Of a stretch of DNA of 64,000 nucleotides, positions 1 through 10,016 are shown piece after piece; position 1 is the stretch's first letter, and every line of letters begins with the position of its first letter. The notes under the pieces are model-generated. The model was not told the DNA's origin. It worked only from the letters and a program-made list of their open reading frames with translations, and searched no databases. Source of the stretch: Clostridiales bacterium (GTDB taxonomy: Bacteria > Bacillota > Clostridia > Peptostreptococcales > Anaerovoracaceae); the NCBI GenBank assembly GCA_012513435.1, contig JAAZCE010000007.1, positions 31,894 to 95,893 of the forward strand. Reading direction: 5' to 3'. The translations under genes were made by a program, and so were the position numbers.

Positions 1-93
1 CCGCATTACCATATGTATTCGCCATCAACGTCCCTCAGCTTCATAACATTTCTTACATAATTATATTATATACTTCCTGTGGCCTTTTTCAAC

Positions 94-1428
94 CTAAAAA
101 TCGTCGTTGTATCTTTCCTTGAACTGCTTCTTCAGTTCTTCTCTAAAATCAGGGTGTGCTATATTTATAAGCTGTCTCGCCCTGTTCTTCAGAGACTTTC
201 CTCTCATTTCAGCGATTCCGTACTCTGTTATTATATAATCCGAGTCACATCTTGAGGTGGTAACGGCGGCTCCGTGGTCCAAATAAGGCACTATCTTTGA
301 CACCATAGTTCCGTCCTTCTTCCTAGTCACTGACGGCATGGCTATAATGGCCTTTGACTTGCCGTCCTTAGTCATGGCTGCACCTCTGAGAAAATCCACC
401 TGTCCGCCTACGCCTGATATCTGCATGGTTCCAATGGATTCAGAAGCTATCTGCCCCATAAAATCCACCTGTACACAGGAATTGATGCACACCAGCTTGG
501 ATGATTTTGCTACCACCTCGGGATGGTTTACATAATCCACTGTTCTAAGCTCCAGGGCAGGATTCCTGTCTGCAAAATCGTAGAGCTTTTTTGTACCCAT
601 CAAAAACGTTACAACTATCTTCCCCTCATCCATAGCCTTCTCGCTTCCGTCTATGGCTCCCGTTTTGTAAAGGTCTACCACACCGTCGGAAATCATTTCC
701 GAATGTATTCCAAGATGCTTCTTGTCCTTGAGCTGAGAAAGAACTGCATCGGGTATTGCTCCTATTCCAAGCTGCAGCGTAGAGCCGTCCTCTATGAGAG
801 ACGAGCAGTGTTTTCCTATTGCCTCTTCTACCGTACCGATTTTGGCAGGCTTGCTCTCATAGAGAGGATGGGAATTGATAACAAAGGCATCTATGTCCTT
901 CACATGTACGAAAGTATCTCCGAAGGTTACGGGAACCTGGTCGTTTATCTCGGCTATTACGGTAGCACAGGATTTCACAGCCTGCAGTGTATAATCGGAA
1001 GATACCCCTAGGTTGCAGTATCCGTGTTCATCAGGCTCCGACATGGACACAAGAAGTACGTCCTCCTTAAAGGTACCATTCTTTATAAGCTCAGGTATTT
1101 GATGAAAAAACACAGGCACGAATTCACCGTGACCCTGGATAAGGGACAGCCTTGTCTTGGCATTGGTAAACCAGCCTTCGTACGTAAAGACATCCTTGTG
1201 TTCATGGGTAGAGTATTCTCCTTCTCCCAGGGACACCATATGAGATACGGTAATATCCGTATACAGATGCTTGTTTTTTACCATGGCATCCACAAGAACC
1301 TCTGGCTCTGCAACACAGTGCGCAAGCAGTACTCTGTCTCCCGATTTAATCAACTTCATTGCCTCATCGGCAGAACATTTCTTTTCTTCAAATATTGTTT
1401 TCCAGCCCATTTTTCCCTCCGTCTTCAT
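94..1428 (-). CDS. Acetyl-CoA hydrolase/transferase family protein (4-hydroxybutyrate/butyryl-CoA:acetate CoA-transferase-like)
   Basis: 444-aa ORF with CoA-transferase signatures (LGIGAIPDAVLSQL, GVGGQVDFLRGA, VTEYGIAEMRGKS-like C-terminus). Confidence 0.9.
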   Translation of the reverse strand: MKTEGKMGWKTIFEEKKCSADEAMKLIKSGDRVLLAHCVAEPEVLVDAMVKNKHLYTDITVSHMVSLGEGEYSTHEHKDVFTYEGWFTNAKTRLSLIQGHGEFVPVFFHQIPELIKNGTFKEDVLLVSMSEPDEHGYCNLGVSSDYTLQAVKSCATVIAEINDQVPVTFGDTFVHVKDIDAFVINSHPLYESKPAKIGTVEEAIGKHCSSLIEDGSTLQLGIGAIPDAVLSQLKDKKHLGIHSEMISDGVVDLYKTGAIDGSEKAMDEGKIVVTFLMGTKKLYDFADRNPALELRTVDYVNHPEVVAKSSKLVCINSCVQVDFMGQIASESIGTMQISGVGGQVDFLRGAAMTKDGKSKAIIAMPSVTRKKDGTMVSKIVPYLDHGAAVTTSRCDSDYIITEYGIAEMRGKSLKNRARQLINIAHPDFREELKKQFKERYNDDF

Positions 1429-1538
1429 CGTAAATTTTAACCAAAAATTTCTCCGTCATTTTTATGCTATTTTTGCATATTAACATAGAAAAAATGCAGA
1501 CGCAACACATATTTTCGCCAGAATTTACTTAACACTTT

Positions 1539-3881
1539 TTATGGGGAAAGCATAGTGATTTTTTTAACTATTCTTTTGCCTGTTTCAAAGCCAATGGCAC
1601 CGTTCATATCATTTCGTAAAATCACAGCCCCTCTGGCTTCATATCTGTCTACTACCTCCTGGTTCGGATGGCCGTAGTTGTTCTTTCCTACCTGAAATAC
1701 AGCGTACTTTGGCAAAGCCTTCTCGTTGAATTCTTCCGAATAGCTGCATTTGCTACCGTGATGAGCCACCTTCAAAATATCTGTTTTAAGCGTGTTCCCC
1801 CATATTCCGGCAAGCTCTGCCTGACAACTCTCATCCACATCTCCCGTTATGAGTACGCTAACTCCCTGGATTGTAACCTTCAAAATCAGACAAGATTCAT
1901 TTTCATCCCTCTCCCTGCTCATTCTCTCTTCGTAATCTGTATTACTTCCTCTCCTTGGCCATAAAACCTCGACAAAGGCACTCTTCCCCAAGTTAATTTT
2001 TTCGCCTGAAAAAATGTAAGTGATTTCATCTTTTTTCAGTCCTGTGTCATTTAATATTTTCTCTTCGGAAGCCCTACATCCTTCGTATAGGAAAAGCCGC
2101 CTGACCATACCTTCCCTGCAAAGCCTGGCAATGCCCTCATAGTGGTCTGTATGGAGGTGAGTAACGAAGGCACCCTCAAGCTCCCTTACCCCGTTTTTCA
2201 GCAGATAAGGCTTAAGCGTCTTCTTTCCAACATCGTAATCAAAGCTTCCTCCACCATCTACCATATAATCGCCGCCTTCCTCTATCTTAAAATGTATGCA
2301 GTCACCCTGCCCCACATCCACAAATATCAGGTCAGCATTTTCAAAGCCTGACCGGCATGCGAGTCCAAAGGCAAATGAAACAAAAACCATGCATATTATA
2401 CTTACGGCAACCTTTCTCCTCTCCTTCCTGATAAACATCAGCCTGCCTTCCTCAGACAGAAGGACTAGAAGGCACAGATAGTAAAATGCAATAAGTGAAA
2501 CAGGCGGGCTAGCAACATCGTAAACGGTAATACTGTCAATGCACGTTAAGTGATTGGATTCCTCAAGGATGACGCACAGGTAAAATAATATCCTGCTTGC
2601 AATGAAAAACAGGCTGCTGATTTCCGAAAATAAAAAGGCCACCAGACCCAGGGGTACTATTACTCCTGCCAGAAATATAACGAAAATGTTTATGAATATT
2701 CCTACCACCGATATGTAATTAAATATAAAGATGGTCAAGGGTGTCATTCCGGCTTGGATGGCCAATCCCCCTGCCAGTATTCCATTGTGAATTTTTTTAA
2801 TATAGGGCAGCAGCAGAGACAAGGACAATACTGCTATAAATGACATCTGGAATCCCACATGAAATATCTGCATAGGATTATAAACCATCATGGCAGATGC
2901 AACGGCAAAGGCTGCCGTGCTCAAATCATAACGCCTGTTTGTCAACTTGGCAAAGGAGTGAAGCTCAACCATGAAGACAGCACGTACCACAGACGGAGCA
3001 AACTCCGCCATTATGGTATATACTGCGAAAAAGCCTGAAACCAGCAGGAAAAAGAGCCATTTCTTCTTTCCAAACCAGAGCAGTGATATGAACCCGTATA
3101 TTATCCCTATGTGCAGTCCGCTTACTGCTAAAATATGGGCCGTTCCGTTCTTTCGAAATTCCTCAAGTGTCTCTTTCTCGATGCCTGTTTCGTCTCCAAA
3201 CATTATCCCCTGAAGAAGCTCTGCCGTATCTCTTCCCGCCACCTCTCCCATGCGGTGCCTAAACTTTTCCTTCGCTTGATACAACAGGCTTTCAATACCC
3301 CGGCCCTTTTTTACGATTTCCACATTTGCACCCTTCATGACGGCTCTGATTCCCACAGACTCTAAATACAATCTGTAATTAAAGCAACGTGGGTTTCTTC
3401 TCTCCTCCGGCAGCTCTATATGGCCTCTGAGCATGACCTTATCCCCCGGCTCTATTCCTGCACTCGAATAGTCCCACGAAAGAAGCATATTCTTTCCCGA
3501 TACCTTAATCTCGTTTATGCAGTCTATCTTTACCTTGTACTTCAGGTATTCCTCTCCTCTTGAATTGTAAAGTTTCTGGCAGGTTTTTACCTCTCCGCCT
3601 ACCGCCGCTGTCTGCTCTTCCATTTGAAGCAATGGATCCTCTCCTTGGCTGTAGAACCAAATATTAAGGATTCCCATCAAATAGCATATGGCAATTATCC
3701 CTATAGCGGATTCGCCCCTGCATTCATGTTTTCCCGCAAAAAAATAGCAGCACAGCAATGCCACCAATGCAGCGAATGCAGCTACCTTTCCGAAGTAATG
3801 AAATATAAGTATTGAGGAAGCAAAGGTTACGGCAATATAAAGCATGGGTCTTCTTATCATTTTTAACTCCTGCCGCGACAA
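1539..3881 (-). CDS. comEC: ComEC/Rec2-type DNA internalization protein with C-terminal metallo-beta-lactamase domain
   Basis: 780 aa; competence domain (HILAVSGLHIGIIYG) plus MBL motif VTHLHTDHYEG and AHHGSKCS. Confidence 0.92.
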   Translation of the reverse strand: MSRQELKMIRRPMLYIAVTFASSILIFHYFGKVAAFAALVALLCCYFFAGKHECRGESAIGIIAICYLMGILNIWFYSQGEDPLLQMEEQTAAVGGEVKTCQKLYNSRGEEYLKYKVKIDCINEIKVSGKNMLLSWDYSSAGIEPGDKVMLRGHIELPEERRNPRCFNYRLYLESVGIRAVMKGANVEIVKKGRGIESLLYQAKEKFRHRMGEVAGRDTAELLQGIMFGDETGIEKETLEEFRKNGTAHILAVSGLHIGIIYGFISLLWFGKKKWLFFLLVSGFFAVYTIMAEFAPSVVRAVFMVELHSFAKLTNRRYDLSTAAFAVASAMMVYNPMQIFHVGFQMSFIAVLSLSLLLPYIKKIHNGILAGGLAIQAGMTPLTIFIFNYISVVGIFINIFVIFLAGVIVPLGLVAFLFSEISSLFFIASRILFYLCVILEESNHLTCIDSITVYDVASPPVSLIAFYYLCLLVLLSEEGRLMFIRKERRKVAVSIICMVFVSFAFGLACRSGFENADLIFVDVGQGDCIHFKIEEGGDYMVDGGGSFDYDVGKKTLKPYLLKNGVRELEGAFVTHLHTDHYEGIARLCREGMVRRLFLYEGCRASEEKILNDTGLKKDEITYIFSGEKINLGKSAFVEVLWPRRGSNTDYEERMSRERDENESCLILKVTIQGVSVLITGDVDESCQAELAGIWGNTLKTDILKVAHHGSKCSYSEEFNEKALPKYAVFQVGKNNYGHPNQEVVDRYEARGAVILRNDMNGAIGFETGKRIVKKITMLSP

Positions 3882-4030
3882 ACAGCTTTGCTTATTCCCA
3901 TATTATTCCATTATGACGTTTTTGTCAAGACTTGACTATTTTCCTTTTATTTTTCCTGCTCATATGATATAATACACCCGTTATTTTATGTAGTATATAC
4001 ACTAAACAATTTACATAGGAGGACGGAATT

Positions 4031-7009
4031 TTGTCAGATAATTATAGGAACAATAACTACCACAACAGTCCGGACGACACAGACGATTTTTTTGCTCAAT
4101 TTGATGCACCGCCTAAAAAGCCGGGACAGTCTCAGCCCAGCAAAACGTCGCAAGGTAAAGCTCCGCAGGGGAGACCTTCACAGAGCAGATCTTCTCAAAG
4201 CAGGCCTTCTCAAGGAAGAACTTCATACGATGATGTGAAGCCTTCCAGAAGCTCCGCAAAAAAGAAAGACTCAAGCAACGGGAATTCCAAGTCTGTCAGG
4301 GGTTTGTCAAAACGCAAATCTCCCGCTCCGGGAGCTTCGGCTACTGGTTCAAGGTCAGGCAACGGTCCAAGAGGCAAAAGGCCCACTAGCAAGAAAAAGT
4401 CCGTACTGCTGATTTGTATAATGGTAATACTTCTCATGGTAATGGCAGTAGGAGTTTTTGGTGCCGTTGTAATTGCTATAACGCCTAAAATAGAGACAGA
4501 TGACATGTATTCTCTGCTCTCACAGCGTTCTGTCATGTATGATGCCAAAGGGAATGAAATAGAAAACCTTTACTTTACAGGCGGCAACAGAACCATTGTA
4601 GACTACAAGGATATTCCTGAAGATATGGTCAACGCCGTAGTTGCTATAGAAGACAAGAAATTCTGGTCTCACAGCGGCTTTAACTTCATACGAATGGCAG
4701 GAGCCGTCGTAGACAGCGTATTTGGCGGCGGTCAGATAAGCGGTACCAGTACTCTTACACAGCAGCTTGCCAGAAACGTCTATCTTGCCGATGTCAAGAG
4801 CGACCGTGACATCGGCCGTAAGATAAAGGAAGCCTATTATACCATATTGCTTGAGAAGAATCTTTCCAAGAAACAAATAATGGAAGCCTATTTGAATACC
4901 ATTTATCTTGGCTTTAACTCCTACGGCGTCCAGGCAGCCTCCCAATCCTATTTTTCTAAAAATGTACAGGATTTAAGTACACTGGAATGTGCAGCCCTTG
5001 CTGCATTGCCTCAATCACCTGATGCCTATGCCCTCATTCAGGCGGATTATGACGGAGGAGCAGCTTCCCTGCCAGTAGTGTCCACTTCAGGTTCGGTTTC
5101 TTACCTCTACAACGGAGAGACTTCCAAGGACAGGCGTGAGTTGGTTCTCGAAAATATGGAATCTTCAGACTTCATAACAAGTGAACAGATGAACGAGGCC
5201 TTAGGCGACGACTTGAAGGCTCACATGAAGGTGGGCATCGCCTCCGACGACAGCACTTCCTCATACTTTACGGATTTTGCTATCGACCAGGTCATCGAAG
5301 ATATAGTTGCTGAATATGGTCTTGACAGGTCCGATGCGGAGAAGATGCTGTATACAGGCGGCCTTAAGATATACACCACTATGGATTCAGAAATACAAAA
5401 GGTAGTAGAAAATGAATTTGCCGACAACGATAACTACTGCGGTGTTTCCTATGCCAGTACAAACGGCGCCGGAGATATTATAGACCCTGAAGGAGAGGTT
5501 CTCCTCAGAAGCTATTCCCACTACTTCAACGGTAGCGGGCAGTTTACCCTTGCCTCTGACGAGTACTCTATGGATGGCGACGGCAACATGACAATTTTAG
5601 CGGGCAAGCGGCTTAACCTATACGAGGTTGATGTCAACGGCGAGCCAGATGTCAGTATAGAATTTAAGGGAATGTACACCAGAGAAAGCGGTACCTTCTA
5701 TTTTATAGAAAGCGGTGCCCTTTCCATACCACAAGGCTACAAGAAAATTGACAGCAGCGGCAACGTCATAATATCAGCTCAGTTCTTCAAGGATTATCCC
5801 GATTTCTTCGTACAGAGCGACAGTAGCTATGTGGTGAACAATAACAACTACAGTTTAAAGCAGAAGACCAGACAGCCACAGGCAGCCACAGTAATAATGG
5901 AAAATTCCACAGGACAGATAAAAGCCATGATGGGCGGACGCGGTCTTACGGGAAAACAGCTTTTCAACAGAGCTACCTCACCTAGACAACCAGGTTCATC
6001 CATGAAGCCAATAGGCGTTTACGGTCCTGGAATCCAAATGGGTTGCGAATACTATAAGGACAACAAGACCATGAAACTGGATACAAGCGAAGGAAGCGAC
6101 TGGGGTAAATATATAACCGCCGGAAGCCTGATTAACGATGCCGCTCTCAGATATAACGGCAGAGTTTGGCCTAAGAACTGGTACTCAGGCTATAGAGGTC
6201 AGATGACCTTGAGAAAGGCAGTTGAGCAGTCAGTCAATGTCTGCGCCGTAAAGGTATATCAGCAAATTGGACCTGATTATTCCTCCAAGATGCTTAAGAA
6301 GGTTGGCATATCCACTCTCGATGAAGAAGGAGAAGTTAATGACCTTAACCCTGCAGCTCTCGCTTTGGGCGGTATGTCAAGAGGAGTTACGCCTCTTGAC
6401 ATGACAGCTGCTTACGCTACATTCGTTAACGGCGGCATTTATAAGGAGCCTATAGCGTATACCAAGGTTCTCGATTCCAACGACGAGCTTCTGTTTGAAA
6501 AGGAAGCTAAGGAAGAGCAGGTTTACGATGAAGGCGTTGCCTGGATAATGACAGATATTCTTAGGACTACTGTATCCAACGGTATTGCAACCAGTGCAAG
6601 AATCGGATGTCAGCCGGTGGGCGGCAAGACAGGTACCACTGATGATAACTACGATATCTGGTTTGCCGGATTCACACCGCAATACACATCAGCCATCTGG
6701 ATGGGCACCGACATGAACATGGAACTTACACTGGGAAGTTCGCTGACGGCATCTTTCTGGGCGGATATCATGGAAAGGATATGCGGAGACATCCCTTATG
6801 GCTCTTTCAGGGATAGACCTAGCAATGTAGTCTCTGTTGCTGGTGAATACTATATCAGCGGAACCTATTCCAAGGTTACCAAAAAAGCGTCTTCAGACAG
6901 CACCAATAGTACGGCGCCTACTACAGAGCCTTCAACATCAGAAGAACCTACTATTACTTCTCCTACGGTAACTCCTACTACTACTACTACTGTGGAACCT
7001 AGCCCATGA
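4031..7009 (+). CDS. Class A penicillin-binding protein (transglycosylase/transpeptidase, PBP1A-like)
   Basis: 992 aa; N-terminal low-complexity cytoplasmic tail, TM, GT51 motif (EDKKFWSHSGFN), transpeptidase SSMKP, SVN, KTGTT; likely TTG start preceded by aggagg. Confidence 0.93.
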   Translation: MSDNYRNNNYHNSPDDTDDFFAQFDAPPKKPGQSQPSKTSQGKAPQGRPSQSRSSQSRPSQGRTSYDDVKPSRSSAKKKDSSNGNSKSVRGLSKRKSPAPGASATGSRSGNGPRGKRPTSKKKSVLLICIMVILLMVMAVGVFGAVVIAITPKIETDDMYSLLSQRSVMYDAKGNEIENLYFTGGNRTIVDYKDIPEDMVNAVVAIEDKKFWSHSGFNFIRMAGAVVDSVFGGGQISGTSTLTQQLARNVYLADVKSDRDIGRKIKEAYYTILLEKNLSKKQIMEAYLNTIYLGFNSYGVQAASQSYFSKNVQDLSTLECAALAALPQSPDAYALIQADYDGGAASLPVVSTSGSVSYLYNGETSKDRRELVLENMESSDFITSEQMNEALGDDLKAHMKVGIASDDSTSSYFTDFAIDQVIEDIVAEYGLDRSDAEKMLYTGGLKIYTTMDSEIQKVVENEFADNDNYCGVSYASTNGAGDIIDPEGEVLLRSYSHYFNGSGQFTLASDEYSMDGDGNMTILAGKRLNLYEVDVNGEPDVSIEFKGMYTRESGTFYFIESGALSIPQGYKKIDSSGNVIISAQFFKDYPDFFVQSDSSYVVNNNNYSLKQKTRQPQAATVIMENSTGQIKAMMGGRGLTGKQLFNRATSPRQPGSSMKPIGVYGPGIQMGCEYYKDNKTMKLDTSEGSDWGKYITAGSLINDAALRYNGRVWPKNWYSGYRGQMTLRKAVEQSVNVCAVKVYQQIGPDYSSKMLKKVGISTLDEEGEVNDLNPAALALGGMSRGVTPLDMTAAYATFVNGGIYKEPIAYTKVLDSNDELLFEKEAKEEQVYDEGVAWIMTDILRTTVSNGIATSARIGCQPVGGKTGTTDDNYDIWFAGFTPQYTSAIWMGTDMNMELTLGSSLTASFWADIMERICGDIPYGSFRDRPSNVVSVAGEYYISGTYSKVTKKASSDSTNSTAPTTEPSTSEEPTITSPTVTPTTTTTVEPSP

Positions 7010-7026
7010 TAACATAACTACATCAA

Positions 7027-7054
7027 AGGACCTGCAAAAAAGCAGGTCCTTTTT
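7027..7054 (+). terminator. Rho-independent terminator downstream of the PBP gene
   Basis: aggacctgc-aaaaaa-gcaggtcct hairpin followed by a T run. Confidence 0.85.
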
Positions 7055-7089
7055 AATATTGTACTTATGTCAATTCATAGACCGACGTC

Positions 7090-7443
7090 CTACCTCACTG
7101 ACTTGGGGTTGAACACCAGGGCTATCAAGTATCCCCAGCCTATGGCTGCAGTGATACCTCCTGCTGCCGCCTTTACTCCTCCTGTAATTGCCTGAAGCAA
7201 GCCGTTTTGCGCGCCCTCCATGGCTCCCTTTGCTAGGTTGTAGCCAAAGCCCGGAAGAGGAACCCTTGCCCCGGTTTCCGCCAGTTCCACAAGAGGCTCA
7301 TAGATATTGAAAGCCTGAAGCAACACTCCTGCCGTAACCAGTACCACCAGCACCCTGGGAGCCGTTAGCTTAGTCCCGTCCATGAGTATCTGGCCAATTA
7401 CACAAATTCCGCCGCCAATTAAAAACGAATATAAATAACCCAT
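7090..7443 (-). CDS. spoVAE: Stage V sporulation protein AE
   Basis: 117-aa membrane protein (GGGICVIGQILMDGTKLTAPRVLV..., PLPGFGYNLAKGAMEGAQ), next to spoVAD and spoVAC. Confidence 0.93.
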   Translation of the reverse strand: MGYLYSFLIGGGICVIGQILMDGTKLTAPRVLVVLVTAGVLLQAFNIYEPLVELAETGARVPLPGFGYNLAKGAMEGAQNGLLQAITGGVKAAAGGITAAIGWGYLIALVFNPKSVR

Positions 7444-7458
7444 ATTTACCCCCTATGT

Positions 7459-8517
7459 TTATTCTGCCTCCAAAGCGATGGCATGCGCTATTCCGGGAAT
7501 TGATTCCCCCTGAAAAGGGCTTATAGTGGAGAGTAGGGCTCCCGTAGATATTATTAAAGCTCTGTGTAACTTTCCCTTCTTCATCTTTTTGTAGATATAT
7601 CCCGAAAATACGGAAGCTGAGCAGCCGCATCCGCTGCCTCCACTGTGAACATCCTGCTTAGGAGTGTATATCATGGCTCCGCAATCGTCGTAAACCTTTG
7701 CCAATGCCGCGGGACTTAACCCTGCATCTGTGAGCAAATCCTTTACTATGTCCTTTCCTATGAAGCCCAAGTCTCCCGTAAGCACCGCGTCGTAGTAATC
7801 GATGTCCCTGTTAGTATCCTGCAAATGGTTTAGTATGGTATCCACTGCGGCAGGCGCCATAGCGCTGCCCATCTGGTTAGCGTCCTTCACCCCTGCATCT
7901 ATAACCTTGCCGATAGTTCCGCATTCTACGCGAACATGCTTCTGCCTTTTGACCTTTCCTTCCTTATCCATATAATCAGAAATCTCTCCTCCTTCTCTGG
8001 AAAGGAGCATAGCTCCCGACGCTGTAGCCGTCCATTGTGCAGAAGGGGGACGCTGGTTCCCGTGTTCAAGTGGCAACCTGAACTGCCTCTCCGCCGTACA
8101 ATAATGACTTGAAGCCCCCACGATAACATTGTCACTGTAACATCCGTCGGTCAATACAGAGCCCAGCATAAGGGACTCCGTCATAGTAGAACAAGCCCCG
8201 TACATTCCAAGAAAAGGAATGTGCAGATCTCTGGCCATAAATGATGATGACATAAGCTGGTTCAGCAGGTCACCGCTGAGCATAGCGCCTATCTCTGACT
8301 TGTCCTTGCCTGCCCTTCGTATCACCTCGGTTATAGCGGTTTTCAACATTTTACTCTCCGATTTTTCCCAAGTAGTCTCTCCGTAGGTATTATCCCTGAT
8401 ACAATCATCGAACCACTTGTTGAGAGGCCCTTCGCCTTCCTTTTCGCCAACGATGGAATATGCGCTTACTACATAAGGCTTTTTCTTAAAAAGGAGGGTT
8501 TGCTTTCTCTTCATCAT
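7459..8517 (-). CDS. spoVAD: Stage V sporulation protein AD (thiolase-fold)
   Basis: 352 aa; GACSTMTESLMLGSVL, GSGCGCSASVFSGYI; operon context. Confidence 0.95.
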   Translation of the reverse strand: MMKRKQTLLFKKKPYVVSAYSIVGEKEGEGPLNKWFDDCIRDNTYGETTWEKSESKMLKTAITEVIRRAGKDKSEIGAMLSGDLLNQLMSSSFMARDLHIPFLGMYGACSTMTESLMLGSVLTDGCYSDNVIVGASSHYCTAERQFRLPLEHGNQRPPSAQWTATASGAMLLSREGGEISDYMDKEGKVKRQKHVRVECGTIGKVIDAGVKDANQMGSAMAPAAVDTILNHLQDTNRDIDYYDAVLTGDLGFIGKDIVKDLLTDAGLSPAALAKVYDDCGAMIYTPKQDVHSGGSGCGCSASVFSGYIYKKMKKGKLHRALIISTGALLSTISPFQGESIPGIAHAIALEAE

Positions 8518-8529
8518 CTTCTCCTCCTA

Positions 8530-8991
8530 TCAAATGAAAATACCTATTACCCAGTAGAAGACACCTACAAGTGCCGAACCCGTAATGCCGCAGACAAGAA
8601 CAGGCCCTGCCAGGGAAAACAGCTTTGCACCTACTCCCAAAACAATGCCCTCTTTCTTGTATTCCAGGGCAGGAGCCACCATAGAATTGGCAAAGCCTGT
8701 AATAGGCACTATCACTCCGGCTCCTGCGAATTTACCTATAGTATCAAAGCAGCCAAGGCCTGTAAGGAGCTGTGCCAGCATTATGAGTATGATGACTACG
8801 TAGGTTCCTGCCGCTTCCTTGCTGAAGCCCCACATCATCATCCTGTTTTCCAGCCATAAAGATGCGGCGCAAATAAGCCCTCCAATAATAAATGCTTTTA
8901 TAGAATTGACCAAGTACTTGGGCTTGGGCGTAAACTGTCCAGCATATTTTTCATAAGCCTTGGCCACCTTCTTCTTGTTTGTATCTGTCAT
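8530..8991 (-). CDS. spoVAC: Stage V sporulation protein AC
   Basis: 153-aa membrane protein, GAGVIVPITGFANSMVAPALEYKKEGIVLGVGAKLF. Confidence 0.95.
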   Translation of the reverse strand: MTDTNKKKVAKAYEKYAGQFTPKPKYLVNSIKAFIIGGLICAASLWLENRMMMWGFSKEAAGTYVVIILIMLAQLLTGLGCFDTIGKFAGAGVIVPITGFANSMVAPALEYKKEGIVLGVGAKLFSLAGPVLVCGITGSALVGVFYWVIGIFI

Positions 8992-9057
8992 AGCTGCACC
9001 TTCTCATTTACATAATATGATATGGCTTATTATTCCCATCTGTGGCATAATAATGTT

Positions 9058-9615
9058 ATGAAAAAAATAATTTTAGCTTCTTCGTCACCAAGACGAATAG
9101 AAATGATGGAACAAAAAGGATATTACCCCGAAATAATTCCCGCTCATATAGATGAAACCTTGCCTATGGATATGAGCCCTGAGGCCTCCGTAATGTATCT
9201 GGCATACAAAAAAGCGGCCTGTATATTTGAAAAACCAGAAAGTCATAAATCGGAGAACCGTGATGTTATAATTGCCGCCGACACCATAGTGGTCTTTAAA
9301 GGCAGCATCATAGGAAAGCCCGCAGGCAAAGACGAAGCCTTCTGCATACTGAGCAGCCTTAGAAATAGCAGGCACGAAGTCATAACCGGCGTATGCGTCT
9401 TCCCTCAAAAACACTGTTTTTTTGACAAGACCTATGTATTCTTTAAGGATTACAGCGATAAAGAGCTCCTTGAATACGTCAACACCCCTGAACCCTATGA
9501 CAAGGCCGGTGGCTACGCCATACAGGGAACCTTCAAGAAATACATACATCACATCGAAGGCGATTTTGACAACGTGGTAGGCTTCCCTTGGTACAAGGTC
9601 AAGCCTTATTTATAG
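9058..9615 (+). CDS. maf: Maf family nucleotide pyrophosphatase
   Basis: MKKIILASSSPRRIEMM N-terminus and AADTIVVFKGSIIGKP; the ORF extends to 9022 but 9058 is the preferred start. Confidence 0.92.
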   Translation: MKKIILASSSPRRIEMMEQKGYYPEIIPAHIDETLPMDMSPEASVMYLAYKKAACIFEKPESHKSENRDVIIAADTIVVFKGSIIGKPAGKDEAFCILSSLRNSRHEVITGVCVFPQKHCFFDKTYVFFKDYSDKELLEYVNTPEPYDKAGGYAIQGTFKKYIHHIEGDFDNVVGFPWYKVKPYL

Positions 9616-9727
9616 GGCAAATTTTACCTGCTAACTAGGATTTTCTTGCACAATTGAAAAAGAGATATTCACTTAGTGAGTAAATATCTCCCATTTCATT
9701 TAATTTCTCAATTCAACATCAACCTGC

Positions 9728-9928
9728 TTATTTGCCGGACAACTGCTGTTCAGCCATTTCGACTAACTTCTTAGTCATATATCCTCCAACATAACCGTTC
9801 TGTCTTGCAGTCATGTTGCCCTTGTCAGCCTGTTCGTAGTTTGCAAGACCAAGTTCGCTTGCAACTTCAGCCTTAAGGTTCTTTAATGCAGGCTTTGCAT
9901 TAACGTTCATCTTATCCTGTAATGACAT
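9728..9928 (-). CDS. Small acid-soluble spore protein, alpha/beta type
   Basis: 66 aa; LKNLKAEVASELGL and NGYVGGYMTKKLVEMAEQQL. Confidence 0.95.
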   Translation of the reverse strand: MSLQDKMNVNAKPALKNLKAEVASELGLANYEQADKGNMTARQNGYVGGYMTKKLVEMAEQQLSGK

Positions 9929-10016
9929 GTTTTCTCACCTCCTGTACTTATAATTTAACCCAAGGTGAAACAACTATTACAAGCAATAATTACTAGCTGT
10001 ACCGACTTTTCCCATT

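Noticed and set aside
1-29. Possible start of a downstream minus-strand gene (MANTYGNA...)
   Set aside because: Only 29 bp visible in the window; cannot be supported.
338-1483. Plus-strand ORFs antisense to the CoA-transferase gene
   Set aside because: Shadow ORFs opposite a well-supported CDS; same reasoning applied to the other antisense ORFs over comEC, pbp, recG, nrdD and phage genes.
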